Shown: positions 1 through 8,077, counted from the stretch's first letter. The stretch: 40,259 nucleotides of DNA from CBETVX01 sp965539935 (GCA_965539935.1 CBETVX010000024.1:1-40259); one strand, 5' to 3'. Notes: a model not told the origin generated them from the letters alone. A program made the numbers and translations.

Positions 1-48
1 AATATCGTTTAACTTTTCCATAATATTTTTCATATCATTTTTTTTCAT
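1..48 (-). CDS. 5' end of an unknown gene, cut by window edge
   Basis: The first 16 codons of a minus-strand gene are visible, reading MKKNDMKNIMEKLNDI. A run of G (AGGGGG, complement of 55-60) lies six bases before the ATG and makes a good ribosome site. The reading frame is open to the window edge. The gene is divergent from the unknown gene starting at 166. Too little is visible to name it; the visible part is short, Lys/Asn-rich and probably soluble. Confidence 0.55.
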   Translation of the reverse strand, partial: MKKNDMKNIMEKLNDI

Positions 49-108
49 TTTGAACCCCCTAATTTTATATTATTCTATAATTCTCCCACATTATTATTAG
101 TATGCGTA

Positions 109-134
109 ACAATTCAAAAGTTGCTGCATAATAT
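109..134 (+). promoter_or_regulatory. candidate sigma-E/K-type sporulation promoter
   Basis: AC at 109-110 is followed, after 16 bases, by CATAATAT at 127-134. This matches the mother-cell pattern AC-N16/17-CATAnnnT. The words around it (GTAACAATTC) also occur upstream of the selenocysteine peroxiredoxin at 5626-5635. The assignment is inference from pattern and from recurrence at other loci in this window. Confidence 0.4.
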
Positions 135-165
135 GAACTGTAAAAAGAATAAAGGGGGGAGAATT

Positions 166-1146
166 ATGAGTAATATTATTCCATTTAAATTAAAAAGTGG
201 TGCCACTGCTAAAGGCATGGGTAAATTAAATATTGGAAACCTATTATCAAGCAACAGCAATTTATTACCTATATTATTTATATTCATGTCCGGTAAAAAA
301 GGTGCTAATTTAGAGAAACTTAATAATTTATTCCAACTGAATGATGGTTTTAGAAGCCTTACATCTAAATTAAACCTTTCTAGCCAAGATATTGCAAAAA
401 ATCTTGAAATTCTTAGTGCCCTTGGTCCTTTAGGCATTTCAAATAATTTAGCCACCATTAGTAAAATTTCATCAGTTCTTAATGGGATACAAAAAATAAA
501 TAATATAAAACAAAATAGTAGGAATTTAGGTGATAACTCAAATGACGATACTGCTGGTATATCAAGAAAACATGGTTTAACTGCAAACATTAGTATTATT
601 GAAGCTGTAGAAGATTTGCTAGGCCCCAATATGAAGACTCCTATAAGTAAAGCAAAAAATATGTTGGGAATGTACAATAAATTTAGAACTGTAACGGAAA
701 CCTTTAATGAAAAGAAAAAAAAGAAAGAAAAACTAGATATCTCTGATATGTTTGGAATTGTAAAACCTATACTTAATGAAAATCAATCTAAGACCCTTGA
801 TGGAATGGAAAATATGCTTAGTATGATGAACCTTATGTCTTCTTTAAATGCTATGGAATTAATGTCTACAGAGGAAAATGATAATATAGAAACTAAAACA
901 TCTAAACCCAAAAATGGAATAGACATCAAAAGTATTTTTAGCATTATAAATATGATGTCAAGTTTAGGAATAAATCCATTAGTAGGCGGAAAGGGAAATA
1001 CTTTAGATCCTAGTAATATTTTTAGCATTATGAATAAGCTAAATGGTAAAAATAGAAAAATTGACAAAGACAAAGTCATAGAAATTAGTCAATATGACGA
1101 GATAGATGATTTTGACGATGAAGATGAAATAGAAAAATCCTTATAA
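166..1146 (+). CDS. Met/Asn-rich protein of unknown function, possibly spore-associated
   Basis: I do not recognise this 326-residue protein. The ATG at 166 is preferred over an upstream TTG at 121 because GGGGGGAG sits directly before it. No signal peptide or clear membrane segment is visible, apart from one hydrophobic stretch (LLPILFIFMSG) near residues 30-40. The C-terminal half carries related Met-rich segments (MLSMMNLMSSL, IFSIINMMSSLG, IFSIMNKLNG), which look like degenerate helical repeats. The last 20 residues are strongly acidic (DEIDDFDDEDEIE). A sporulation-type promoter lies just upstream and a perfect hairpin terminator just downstream, so it is probably transcribed alone. A spore-coat role is inference only. 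Confidence 0.75.
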   Translation: MSNIIPFKLKSGATAKGMGKLNIGNLLSSNSNLLPILFIFMSGKKGANLEKLNNLFQLNDGFRSLTSKLNLSSQDIAKNLEILSALGPLGISNNLATISKISSVLNGIQKINNIKQNSRNLGDNSNDDTAGISRKHGLTANISIIEAVEDLLGPNMKTPISKAKNMLGMYNKFRTVTETFNEKKKKKEKLDISDMFGIVKPILNENQSKTLDGMENMLSMMNLMSSLNAMELMSTEENDNIETKTSKPKNGIDIKSIFSIINMMSSLGINPLVGGKGNTLDPSNIFSIMNKLNGKNRKIDKDKVIEISQYDEIDDFDDEDEIEKSL

Positions 1147-1148
1147 CT

Positions 1149-1182
1149 CTAGGGAGCTAGAACAGCTCCCTAGTAATTTTTT
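1149..1182 (+). terminator. Rho-independent terminator of the gene at 166
   Basis: A perfect 10-bp stem (1149-1158 with 1164-1173) has a 5-base loop and is followed by AATTTTTT. The stop codon of the convergent rsuA-type gene lies inside the right arm. Confidence 0.8.
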
Positions 1183-1892
1183 AAGATACAAACTTCTTCT
1201 TCTGTTAGTTCTCTATACTCCCCAAGTTCTAAATCATTATCAAGCTTTAAATTCCCCATGGCAATTCTTTTTAGATATATTACTTCCTTTCCTAAAGCTT
1301 TGAACATTCTTTTTACTTGATGAAATTTTCCTTCATATATTGTAAGCTCAATTTTTGAAATTTTATTAGATTCTAAAATAATTAGTTCTGCAGGCATACA
1401 TTCATAACCATCATCTAAAGTTACTCCTTCTTTAAAGGTTTTTATGTCTTTACTATCAACTAAACCATCAATATGAGCGTAATAGGTTTTTGGAATATGA
1501 TTTTTCGGAGATAAAATTTTATGAGAGAGTTTTCCATCATTAGTCAATATTAAAAGACCCTCAGTATCTATATCTAATCTACCCATAGGAAAAGGCTGAA
1601 ATATAAAGTACTCTTCATCTAATAAATCTATTACTGTTTTTTGTTTGTTGTCATAGGTAGCAGAAATAACTCCTTGAGGCTTATTCATCATTAGATATAT
1701 ATACTCTCTATACTTAATCTTATTTCCATTAACTTCAATAATATCTTTTTGTGGATCTACGTGAACAGAACTATTTTTTACAGGACTACCATTTAATAAT
1801 ATTATTCCTAATTTTACATATTTTTTTATATCTTTACGACTTCCATATCCCATATTGGATAATACTTTATCTAGTCTCATTGTCTTTCCCAT
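1170..1892 (-). CDS. rsuA: 16S rRNA pseudouridine synthase, RsuA/RluB family
   Basis: This enzyme isomerises a uridine to pseudouridine in ribosomal RNA, most likely the small-subunit site used by RsuA. Residues 5-60 form an S4 RNA-binding domain (MRLDKVLSNMGYGSRKDIKK). The catalytic motif GRLDIDTEGLLILTNDG begins near residue 104, with the catalytic Asp at about 107. The length of 240 residues is normal for the family. I start at the ATG at 1892 because AAAGGAAG lies six bases upstream; a second ATG (MRLDK) four codons later is also possible. The stop codon falls inside the terminator hairpin of the convergent gene. The exact target base cannot be decided from sequence alone. Confidence 0.9.
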   Translation of the reverse strand: MGKTMRLDKVLSNMGYGSRKDIKKYVKLGIILLNGSPVKNSSVHVDPQKDIIEVNGNKIKYREYIYLMMNKPQGVISATYDNKQKTVIDLLDEEYFIFQPFPMGRLDIDTEGLLILTNDGKLSHKILSPKNHIPKTYYAHIDGLVDSKDIKTFKEGVTLDDGYECMPAELIILESNKISKIELTIYEGKFHQVKRMFKALGKEVIYLKRIAMGNLKLDNDLELGEYRELTEEEVCILKNY

Positions 1893-2027
1893 ATAAATCT
1901 TCCTTTCCCACAATATTTGGTAATATCCATTTTAACTTAAAATACTATATTATTATAGTTTTTTTTTTAGTATTATTGTATAATAAAATGTGAATAATAC
2001 ATACATATATATATAGGAGGTCAATTT

Positions 2028-2957
2028 ATGGCATTAGTTACTACTAAAGAAATGTTTAAGAAAGCCTACGAAGGAGGCTATGCTGTTGGAGCATTTAATG
2101 TAAACAACATGGAGATAATTCAAGGTATAGTTGAAGCTGCAAAGGAAGAAAATGCTCCAGTAATATTACAAGTTTCAGCCGGGGCTAGAAAATATGCTAA
2201 GCCAGCTTATCTTAAAAAATTAGTTGAAGCTGCTGTTGAGGATACAGGCCTTGATGTTGCATTACATCTTGACCATGGTGAAGATTTCGAAATATGTAAG
2301 CAATGTATAGATGATGGCTTTACTTCTGTAATGATTGATGGCTCTAAATATTCATTTGAAAAAAATATCGAGCTTACTAAAAGAGTAGTTGATTACGCCC
2401 ATGAAAGAGGAGTAGTAGTTGAAGCAGAACTTGGAAGACTAGCTGGCGTTGAGGATGACGTTAATGTTAGTGAAAAGGATGCAATTTATACTGACCCTGA
2501 CCAAGCTGTAGAATTTGTAGAAAGAACTGGAGTTGATTCTCTGGCTATAGCAATAGGTACAAGTCACGGTGCTTATAAATTCAAGGGTGATCCACAGCTT
2601 GATTTTGAAAGACTTGAAATAATAACTAAAAAACTTCCTAATTTCCCATTAGTTTTACATGGTGCTTCTACTGTTGTTCCTGAATTTGTTGAAGCTTGTA
2701 ATAAATTTGGCGGAAACATCCCAGGAGCTCAAGGTGTTCCAGAAGAAATGTTAAAGAAAGCATCTCAATTCGGAGTATGTAAGATAAATATTGATACTGA
2801 TCTTCGTTTAGCTATGACAGCTGCAATTAGACAGTTTTTTGTTGAAAACCCAGATGTATTTGATCCTAGAAAATACTTAGGTGAAGGTAGAGAAGCAATT
2901 AAAGGTATGGTTAAGCATAAGATTAAAAATGTATTAGGATGTAGCAATAAGAGATAG
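2028..2957 (+). CDS. fba: class II fructose-bisphosphate aldolase
   Basis: This cytoplasmic zinc enzyme interconverts fructose 1,6-bisphosphate with dihydroxyacetone phosphate and glyceraldehyde 3-phosphate. At 309 residues it has the full family length. Visible signatures are the N-terminal GGYAVGAFNVNN, the catalytic Asp and zinc His in LHLDHGEDFE (D82, H83), GTSHGAYKFKG and LVLHGAS (further metal histidines and phosphate loop) and NIDTDLRLA. The start is fixed by a very strong AGGAGGT site seven to eight bases before the ATG. A possible -10 (TATAAT, 1979-1984) lies upstream without a clear -35. The gene stands alone and ends in a strong hairpin. Related tagatose-bisphosphate aldolases share the fold, but the sequence best fits glycolytic fructose-bisphosphate aldolase. 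Confidence 0.95.
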   Translation: MALVTTKEMFKKAYEGGYAVGAFNVNNMEIIQGIVEAAKEENAPVILQVSAGARKYAKPAYLKKLVEAAVEDTGLDVALHLDHGEDFEICKQCIDDGFTSVMIDGSKYSFEKNIELTKRVVDYAHERGVVVEAELGRLAGVEDDVNVSEKDAIYTDPDQAVEFVERTGVDSLAIAIGTSHGAYKFKGDPQLDFERLEIITKKLPNFPLVLHGASTVVPEFVEACNKFGGNIPGAQGVPEEMLKKASQFGVCKINIDTDLRLAMTAAIRQFFVENPDVFDPRKYLGEGREAIKGMVKHKIKNVLGCSNKR

Positions 2958-2960
2958 ATT

Positions 2961-2987
2961 AAAAGCTAGGCATTTGCCTAGCTTTTT
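2961..2987 (+). terminator. terminator between fba and the MATE gene
   Basis: An 11-bp perfect stem (2961-2971 with 2976-2986) has an ATTT loop and flanking A and T runs. It can act in both directions for the convergent fba and MATE genes. Confidence 0.85.
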
Positions 2988-2993
2988 ATATCA

Positions 2994-4334
2994 TCATTCA
3001 ATAACAATATTTTTCCAACTTCCACCTTTATATCTAAATAGCATCAATACTCCTTCTATTACAAATTGCAGTACAGTGGCTGCCCATACATATGTTATAT
3101 CTAACTTCAAAATAAAGACAATTAAAAATATTAGTGGCATCCTAACTACTAAATTAGATATTGTAGACATATAAAAGGGTCCTTTAGTATCTCCAGCTCC
3201 CTTTAATGCCCCTGCTAAAACCATTGCTATTGCAATAGTTGGCTGTTCAAAGGCTCCTATTCTGATACACCTTGCTGCTATACTTGCAACTTCAGTATCC
3301 GTTGTAAACAAAGACATTAAAAAATAAGGTATGAGTAAGAATACTGCCCCTACGGCTGACATTAATATCAATGCATATTTTGTAGCTTTACTGGCGCTTA
3401 TTTCAGCGGCTTCTATATCATTTCTTCCAAGATTTTGCCCTACTAAAGTAGTTGCAGCTATAGCAAATCCATATCCTGGCATAAATGATAAAGATTCTGC
3501 TGCCACTGCTATTGAATGGGCAGCAAAATTTATAGTTCCAAGCTGTGCTATCCAAAATGATGAAATCAATCTATTTCCCTCATTATTTAAAGTTTCTAAG
3601 CAAGCTGGTACACCTAGCTTTATAAGACTTTGTCCAGTATTTTCATCCCATTTGAAAATATTTGAAATTTTAACTTCAAATCCAGCTTTCCCTCTCAGTA
3701 GATATGTTAAAGAAATTATAGTTCCTAAGACAAAGGATAAACCAGTAGCAATAGCAGCCCCCTGTACCCCAAGTCTTGGAAAACCAAATTTACCAAATAT
3801 AAGAACATAATCACCAATTATATTGAATGCGTCAGTAGCTATTGCCGCAATTAAAGGTACAACTGTATTACCTGCTCCTCTTAAGGCTGAGTTACTTACA
3901 TAGTAAGGAAGGTAAAAAAATCCTCCTATAATAACAATTCTTAAATAGGCACTACCTAGGTTAATTACCTCATTGTCATTCACTATAAGTTCAAATATAT
4001 CCCTTGAAAATAACATTATTATAATTGAAAAGGTCACCCCAATAAAAATACTCATCAATAGTCCTTGGGCAGTAACAAAACCTGCTCTCTCGGACTTTTC
4101 TGCACCAATATTCCTTGATACCAATGCAGTTATCCCTACCCCTATTAAAGCCCCTAAAATTGCTAAACAACTAAACATAATTTGGGCTCCAAGATTTACC
4201 GCTGTAATAGCCTCTGCATTAAGTCTCCCTACCATAGCAGTATCGAATGTCCAAACTAGTGTGTGGAGGGACATTTCTATAATGGCTGGAATTGCTAACT
4301 TAAATATACTTTTTCTAATCTCAATTTCTTTCAT
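2994..4334 (-). CDS. MATE family multidrug/cation exporter
   Basis: This is an inner-membrane antiporter that exports drugs or metabolites using a Na+ or H+ gradient. The 446 residues contain about twelve hydrophobic helices arranged as two homologous halves. Family signatures include the start KLAIPAIIEMSLHTLVWTFD, MVGRLNAEAITAV, the SALRGAGNTVVPL segment in the first half and the equivalent AGALKGAGDTKGPF in the second. GGAGGAAATAT precedes the ATG. It is a single gene, convergent with fba and divergent from cotJA. The substrate cannot be told from the sequence. Confidence 0.92.
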   Translation of the reverse strand: MKEIEIRKSIFKLAIPAIIEMSLHTLVWTFDTAMVGRLNAEAITAVNLGAQIMFSCLAILGALIGVGITALVSRNIGAEKSERAGFVTAQGLLMSIFIGVTFSIIIMLFSRDIFELIVNDNEVINLGSAYLRIVIIGGFFYLPYYVSNSALRGAGNTVVPLIAAIATDAFNIIGDYVLIFGKFGFPRLGVQGAAIATGLSFVLGTIISLTYLLRGKAGFEVKISNIFKWDENTGQSLIKLGVPACLETLNNEGNRLISSFWIAQLGTINFAAHSIAVAAESLSFMPGYGFAIAATTLVGQNLGRNDIEAAEISASKATKYALILMSAVGAVFLLIPYFLMSLFTTDTEVASIAARCIRIGAFEQPTIAIAMVLAGALKGAGDTKGPFYMSTISNLVVRMPLIFLIVFILKLDITYVWAATVLQFVIEGVLMLFRYKGGSWKNIVIE

Positions 4335-4429
4335 ATATTTCCTCCAAATTTTCTTTTACCACTATATAGTATTACATTAAACTATTATTTTCAATTAAAG
4401 TCAATATTAAATTTATAACTTTCCTTTTC

Positions 4430-4456
4430 ACACTTTCTTACTAAGCTTCATATCAT
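4430..4456 (+). promoter_or_regulatory. candidate sigma-E/K-type promoter of cotJ operon
   Basis: AC at 4430-4431 is followed after 17 bases by CATATCAT at 4449-4456, then cotJA 33 bases later. In Bacillus subtilis cotJ is known to be driven by sigma E, which uses a CATA-type -10. The match supports transcription in the mother cell during sporulation. Confidence 0.45.
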
Positions 4457-4489
4457 GATACTAGATATGTAAAAAGGAGAGTGAAATCA

Positions 4490-4696
4490 ATGAATAATAA
4501 CAATATAGATATGTCTATTTTTATGCCCTATGATGATATAGGCCTAGAGTTAGCCAGGGCTTATGTTCCTAATCAACCCTATGTAGGTATGCTGCCCCTT
4601 GATGAGGCATTAAAAAAGGGTAGTCTTTTTCCTAATCTATTTGACCCTTATGAATCTAAGAAAAATAAATCTAATAAAGACGTAGATTGTAAATAG
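4490..4696 (+). CDS. cotJA: spore coat-associated protein CotJA
   Basis: A 68-residue protein with the CotJA core: LARAYVPNQPYVGMLPLDEA followed by LKKGSLFPNLFDPY. The ATG at 4490 is preferred over an in-frame GTG at 4481, because AAAGGAGAG ends at 4481 and is correctly spaced for the ATG. In Bacillus, CotJA is needed to build CotJC into the inner spore coat. The order cotJA-cotJB-cotJC is intact here, with 12 bases between cotJA and cotJB. An odd point is the Asn-rich start (MNNNNID). Confidence 0.93.
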   Translation: MNNNNIDMSIFMPYDDIGLELARAYVPNQPYVGMLPLDEALKKGSLFPNLFDPYESKKNKSNKDVDCK

Positions 4697-4708
4697 GAGG
4701 CTAGTTAA

Positions 4709-4981
4709 ATGAAAAATAACAAAGTTATGGGTATGGAATTAGGTCGTGAAGACCTAATGAGAAAAATTCAAGAATTAGAATTTGCTGCTGTAGATCTGAA
4801 CCTTTATTTAGATACACATCCAGAAAATCAAAGAGCTTTAATGGATTTTAATATGGTTACTTATGAACTTATGCGTTACAAAAGAATGTATGAAATGAGA
4901 TTTGGTCCACTAAGCAACTTTGGAACTGCACCTAGTAAATATCCTTGGCAGTGGATTAATAGTCCTTGGCCTTGGGAATAA
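4709..4981 (+). CDS. cotJB: spore coat protein CotJB
   Basis: A 90-residue protein with the CotJB pattern: a helical start (LMRKIQELEFAAVDLNLYLDTHPENQRAL), then DFNMVTYELMRYKRMYEMRFGPL and a Trp-rich end (YPWQWINSPWPWE). It is part of the cotJ spore-coat operon, between cotJA and cotJC, with its own AGGAGG site. Its biochemical job is not known in any species; it is conserved with CotJC. Assignment is secure from sequence and from gene order. Confidence 0.93.
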   Translation: MKNNKVMGMELGREDLMRKIQELEFAAVDLNLYLDTHPENQRALMDFNMVTYELMRYKRMYEMRFGPLSNFGTAPSKYPWQWINSPWPWE

Positions 4982-5010
4982 AGTAATCATTCGTTTAGGG
5001 AGGTAAAATT

Positions 5011-5586
5011 ATGTGGATTTATGAAAAAAAATTACAATACCCTGTTAAAATAAAATGTAAAGATTTAAGGATGGCCAAATATTTAGTTGACCAATATGGT
5101 GGCCCTAATGGTGAGCTCAGTGCTGCAATTCAATATCTAAATCAAAGATATTCTATGCCAACAAATAAAGCTAAAGGGTTACTTACAGATATCGGCACCG
5201 AAGAATTGGCCCATTTAGAAATAATTGCTACTATGGTATATCAATTAGTAAAAGACGCTACTCCTGAGGAAATGAAGGAAGCTGGCTTAGGTTCACAATA
5301 CTCAACTAATGATAATGCTATTTTCCCACAAAGTGCTGCAGGAATACCCTGGTCTGCAAAATATATTAGTGCAACAGGGGATCCAGTGGCCGATCTTCAC
5401 TCAAATATGGCAGCTGAGCAAAGGGCAAGGGCAACCTATGACCACTTAATTGCATTATCTGATGACCCTGGCATTGACGATGCTTTAAAGTTTTTACGTC
5501 AAAGAGAAGTAATACATTTTCAGCGTTTTGGTGAAGCATTAATGGATGTCCAAGATCATTATAATTCTAAAAAATATTTTTATTAA
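5011..5586 (+). CDS. cotJC: spore coat protein CotJC, manganese catalase family
   Basis: A 191-residue member of the manganese catalase family, which has a dimanganese centre in a ferritin-like four-helix bundle. Likely metal ligands are in GELSAAIQYLNQRY, DIGTEELAHLEIIATM (Glu and His) and the later AAEQRARATYDHLI and LRQREVIHFQRF (Glu and His). Full catalases are longer; CotJC proteins normally have this short form. GGGAGG precedes the ATG. It is the last gene of cotJABC and is followed, 100 bases on, by the selenocysteine peroxiredoxin. Both could remove peroxide at the spore surface; catalase activity in this protein is inferred. Confidence 0.93.
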   Translation: MWIYEKKLQYPVKIKCKDLRMAKYLVDQYGGPNGELSAAIQYLNQRYSMPTNKAKGLLTDIGTEELAHLEIIATMVYQLVKDATPEEMKEAGLGSQYSTNDNAIFPQSAAGIPWSAKYISATGDPVADLHSNMAAEQRARATYDHLIALSDDPGIDDALKFLRQREVIHFQRFGEALMDVQDHYNSKKYFY

Positions 5587-5594
5587 TTATTACT

Positions 5595-5624
5595 CCACTA
5601 CAAAATTGTAGTGGAATAATTTTG
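5595..5624 (+). terminator. probable terminator after cotJC
   Basis: Arms CCACTACA (5595-5602) and TGTAGTGG (5607-5614) pair perfectly, followed by AATAATTTTG. The U-tract is weak, so some readthrough into prxU is possible. Confidence 0.55.
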
Positions 5625-5628
5625 TGTA

Positions 5629-5655
5629 ACAATTCTTTTATGTATTTCATATTAT
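5629..5655 (+). promoter_or_regulatory. candidate sigma-E/K-type promoter of prxU
   Basis: AC at 5629-5630 is followed after 17 bases by CATATTAT at 5648-5655, 31 bases before the start codon. The -10 octamer is identical to that before the Tyr-rich cupin gene (32185-32192). The words upstream, GTAACAATTC, repeat those before the gene at 166. Confidence 0.45.
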
Positions 5656-5686
5656 GAAGTGTATGATATTTTAAGGAGGATTATTT

Positions 5687-6343
5687 ATGTATTACAATTA
5701 TAATCCATTTATATATTCTAGAAATATGTACAAAAAACCCCAAAACATTAATAGACAAAATAAACATAATGTTTCTGAAAAATGCTTTAATATTGGGGAA
5801 ACTGCACCGGATTTTACTCTTACAGGAATTGTAAATGGTGAACCCAAAGATGTAAGTCTTTCACAATTTAAGGGTAAATGGGTATTATTGTTCTTCTATG
5901 GCTCTGATTTCACATTTGTTTGACCTACAGAACTTGCAGCAGTTGCTGAAAGATATAATTTGTTTAAAAGGTTAAACACTGAAGTTTTAGGAATCAGTAC
6001 AGATAGTATTTATTGCCACAAAATTTTCATGCAAAACTCTCCTTCAGGTCAAAAAATCAATTTTCCCCTACTTTCCGATAGAACTCAAGAGGTTTCAAAA
6101 AAATATGGTGTATTAAATGAAAAAGAAGGTTTTGCATGGAGAGGCGCCTTTATAATAGACCCAGAAGGTAGGATTCAAGCATATCTAGTTAATCCTCAGC
6201 CCGTTGGTAGAAATATTGATGAAATACTTAGAATAATTGCGGCCCTACAATATAACCGAAGAACTGGATTAGCTGCTCAAGCAGGTTGGAAGCCTGGAGA
6301 TAAAGGTATCCCAACCGGTTGGGAATATGTGGGAAAATATTAG
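5687..6343 (+). CDS. prxU: selenocysteine-containing peroxiredoxin (UGA at 5921-5923 read as Sec)
   Basis: A 218-residue AhpC/TSA peroxiredoxin that reduces peroxides. The reading frame contains TGA at codon 79, exactly where the peroxidatic cysteine stands in the family motif DFTFVCPTE. Coding continues in the same frame (PTELAAVAERY) to the normal C-terminus (AGWKPGDKGIP), so UGA is best read as selenocysteine. A hairpin follows the UGA. AAGGAGG precedes the ATG. Residues 1-30 are an unusual Tyr/Asn/Lys-rich leader (MYYNYNPFIYSRNMYKKPQ) before the thioredoxin-like domain. Two ordinary cysteines remain (C33 and C110). The C-terminal resolving Cys of typical 2-Cys enzymes is Ala here (LAAQAGWKPG instead of VCPAGWKPG). 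Its place after cotJC and its sporulation-type promoter suggest a spore role. A sequencing error or pseudogene is much less likely given the exact position. Confidence 0.93.
5933..5952 (+). promoter_or_regulatory. candidate bacterial SECIS hairpin in prxU
   Basis: Starting 10 bases after the UGA, arms CTTGCAGC (5933-5940) and GCTGAAAG (5945-5952) pair with one G/A mismatch around an AGTT loop. Bacterial SECIS elements lie within the coding region just after UGA, with the apical loop roughly 16-37 bases downstream; this loop is 18-21 bases downstream and contains G followed by U. The fold was found by eye. Confidence 0.5.
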
Positions 6344-6367
6344 AAAAAGCGCCTAAGCGCTTTTTCT
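6342..6367. terminator. bidirectional terminator between prxU and the GH26-like gene
   Basis: A perfect 11-bp stem, AGAAAAAGCGC with GCGCTTTTTCT and loop CTAA. A/T runs on both sides let it serve both convergent genes. The prxU stop codon overlaps its first bases. Confidence 0.85.
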
Positions 6368-6374
6368 AGTTTAA

Positions 6375-7916
6375 TTATTCATATTTACTAAGGCCTTCCT
6401 TAAATACTTTTATAACCTCTTCATTTTCATCTAATCTATATATACGAGCTGGACTTCCATCAAAATCTCTATCTATTCCATTAAACCATATGGCAATTTT
6501 TATTTTGTCATATTTGTCTATTTTACTAAACATATCCTCTATCCAAGCCACCTTATCTCCACCTACAGAATTGCATCCAAACTCAGTTATAATAAATGGA
6601 AAATCAAACAATGATTCATACTCAGAATATAAATCTGAATAAAGACTGTCAAAATCAATCCACTTTTCTCCTGGATAATATGTTCCTGTATTATAGGCAG
6701 TAAGACCGATTACATCAACATATTCATCTCCTGGATAATAATTTAAATAGTGATTCCATTTAAACCCAGGTAAATCAAGATTATTGGGATTCCAAACCCA
6801 TATGGCATTATCCACATTATTTTCTTCAAATATTTTATATACATGCTTCCATATGGCTTTATATAAATCTGTATCCTTTGCCATATAATAACTAGAATAT
6901 GTACACCAATCACCGTTCATTTCATTATTAAGTCTAAATAATACTGGTTTTCCAAACTCCTTTACAAATTGTGCATATCTATTAAAAAAATCATCAAATT
7001 CGCCATTGAGTATTCTGTAATTTATATTGGTATTGTCTCCATTATATAAACTAGTTTGTAGGGTCAGCTCTAAATATCTATCATCCTTTGAGGCATTTTG
7101 TAGTTCCTCTAGGGAAAGATTAGAATCTAAGTTTTGATACTTAAGTAAGAATTTAAATTTATAATCTAATTCCTCTTCAATCCCATTTAAAACATTCATA
7201 TTAAGAGGAGCAGTATGTTCAAAAATACCCCATTTCATTTTTGAGCTTTCCTCTAAGTACTCCTTAATGAATTCTTCAGTCTCCCTATTAAAATCCATAT
7301 TTCTTTTGCTATTAAATTTCTCTATACTTGGATATTCTGCAGTTTTTTCAATAAAATTGAAACTTTCTATTATATTCATATAATTCTCTAAGGGATATGC
7401 AGATTTAATAAATACTGTATAAACTTCATTTTTGTTTTTTACTATTTCCGCAGTTAAATAGTAATTTTTATCATTTTCTAAGATTTTAAATTTAGGCCTT
7501 TTCCACTTTAGTAAATGAACATAGTGGGTTTCCATGTCTATATGGGCTTCAAGTTCTTTTTCTATGAATTCATCCTCTACTAAAATATGCCTATTTCCAT
7601 AATTAATATATGTATGGGAATTGTTAATTGTATTTTCAAAATTATCATAGTAAACTTCTATTTTAGTATTTTCATCATAAAAAACATCCTTTACAAAACT
7701 TAAGGATTCATCCACCTCATATGTATTAGGATATTTTAAGGAGTAACCCTTGGCATAGTTGAAATATGTATTATAATTATCATCTTCAACAACTATAACT
7801 GAAAAATCAGATTCCTTTATTTCTTTATCTTCTTCCATTAGATAAGCCATTTTAAAGTTAAATGAAAAAAAAACTGTACTTAAAATAATTATAGATATGA
7901 CTCTTTTAAATGTCAT
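6375..7916 (-). CDS. secreted protein with GH26-like glycosidase domain
   Basis: A 513-residue exported protein. Residues 1-30 look like a signal sequence (MTFKRVISIIILSTVFFSFN). Residues about 30-200 form an unrecognised N-terminal domain. The C-terminal 300 residues resemble a GH26 (beta-mannanase type) TIM barrel: LFRLNNEMNG with a candidate acid/base Glu, WVWNPN, YVDVIGLTAYN and FIITEFGC with a candidate nucleophile Glu. I chose the ATG at 7916 after GGGAGG; the spacing of 10 is slightly long and a GTG 18 bases upstream is the alternative. It is transcribed alone, convergent with prxU. GH26 members split mannans or mixed glucans; the actual substrate is unknown. Confidence 0.75.
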   Translation of the reverse strand: MTFKRVISIIILSTVFFSFNFKMAYLMEEDKEIKESDFSVIVVEDDNYNTYFNYAKGYSLKYPNTYEVDESLSFVKDVFYDENTKIEVYYDNFENTINNSHTYINYGNRHILVEDEFIEKELEAHIDMETHYVHLLKWKRPKFKILENDKNYYLTAEIVKNKNEVYTVFIKSAYPLENYMNIIESFNFIEKTAEYPSIEKFNSKRNMDFNRETEEFIKEYLEESSKMKWGIFEHTAPLNMNVLNGIEEELDYKFKFLLKYQNLDSNLSLEELQNASKDDRYLELTLQTSLYNGDNTNINYRILNGEFDDFFNRYAQFVKEFGKPVLFRLNNEMNGDWCTYSSYYMAKDTDLYKAIWKHVYKIFEENNVDNAIWVWNPNNLDLPGFKWNHYLNYYPGDEYVDVIGLTAYNTGTYYPGEKWIDFDSLYSDLYSEYESLFDFPFIITEFGCNSVGGDKVAWIEDMFSKIDKYDKIKIAIWFNGIDRDFDGSPARIYRLDENEEVIKVFKEGLSKYE

Positions 7917-8045
7917 AATTTGATGTCCTCCCACAAATTCATTCTTTTTAAAGTCTTTTTATACTACTTATTATTATATGGAGGTATTCATTTCTTATCA
8001 AGATATATCGATATTTGTAATAATTCCTTAATATGAATCGAAATA

Positions 8046-8077
8046 TAAAAACTCCAGTTTTTTGTTTTAAACTGGAG
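8046..8077 (-). terminator. minus-strand terminator without an intact upstream gene
   Basis: A perfect 9-bp stem (8052-8060 with 8069-8077) is followed on the minus strand by TTTTTATATTT. It lies downstream of the decayed fragment at 8163-8280 and probably once ended that gene. Confidence 0.6.

Noticed and set aside
114..677. Long minus-strand frame opposite the Met-rich gene
   Set aside because: It has no ribosome site and a hydrophobic composition typical of the complement of an Asn/Lys-rich gene.
5960..6343. Separate gene starting at the TTG at 5960 after the prxU stop
   Set aside because: It has no ribosome site and is in frame with, and completes, the peroxiredoxin interrupted by the UGA.
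7940..7990. CATATAAT word upstream of the GH26-like gene as a sporulation promoter
   Set aside because: No AC lies 16-17 bases upstream, unlike the four accepted sites.
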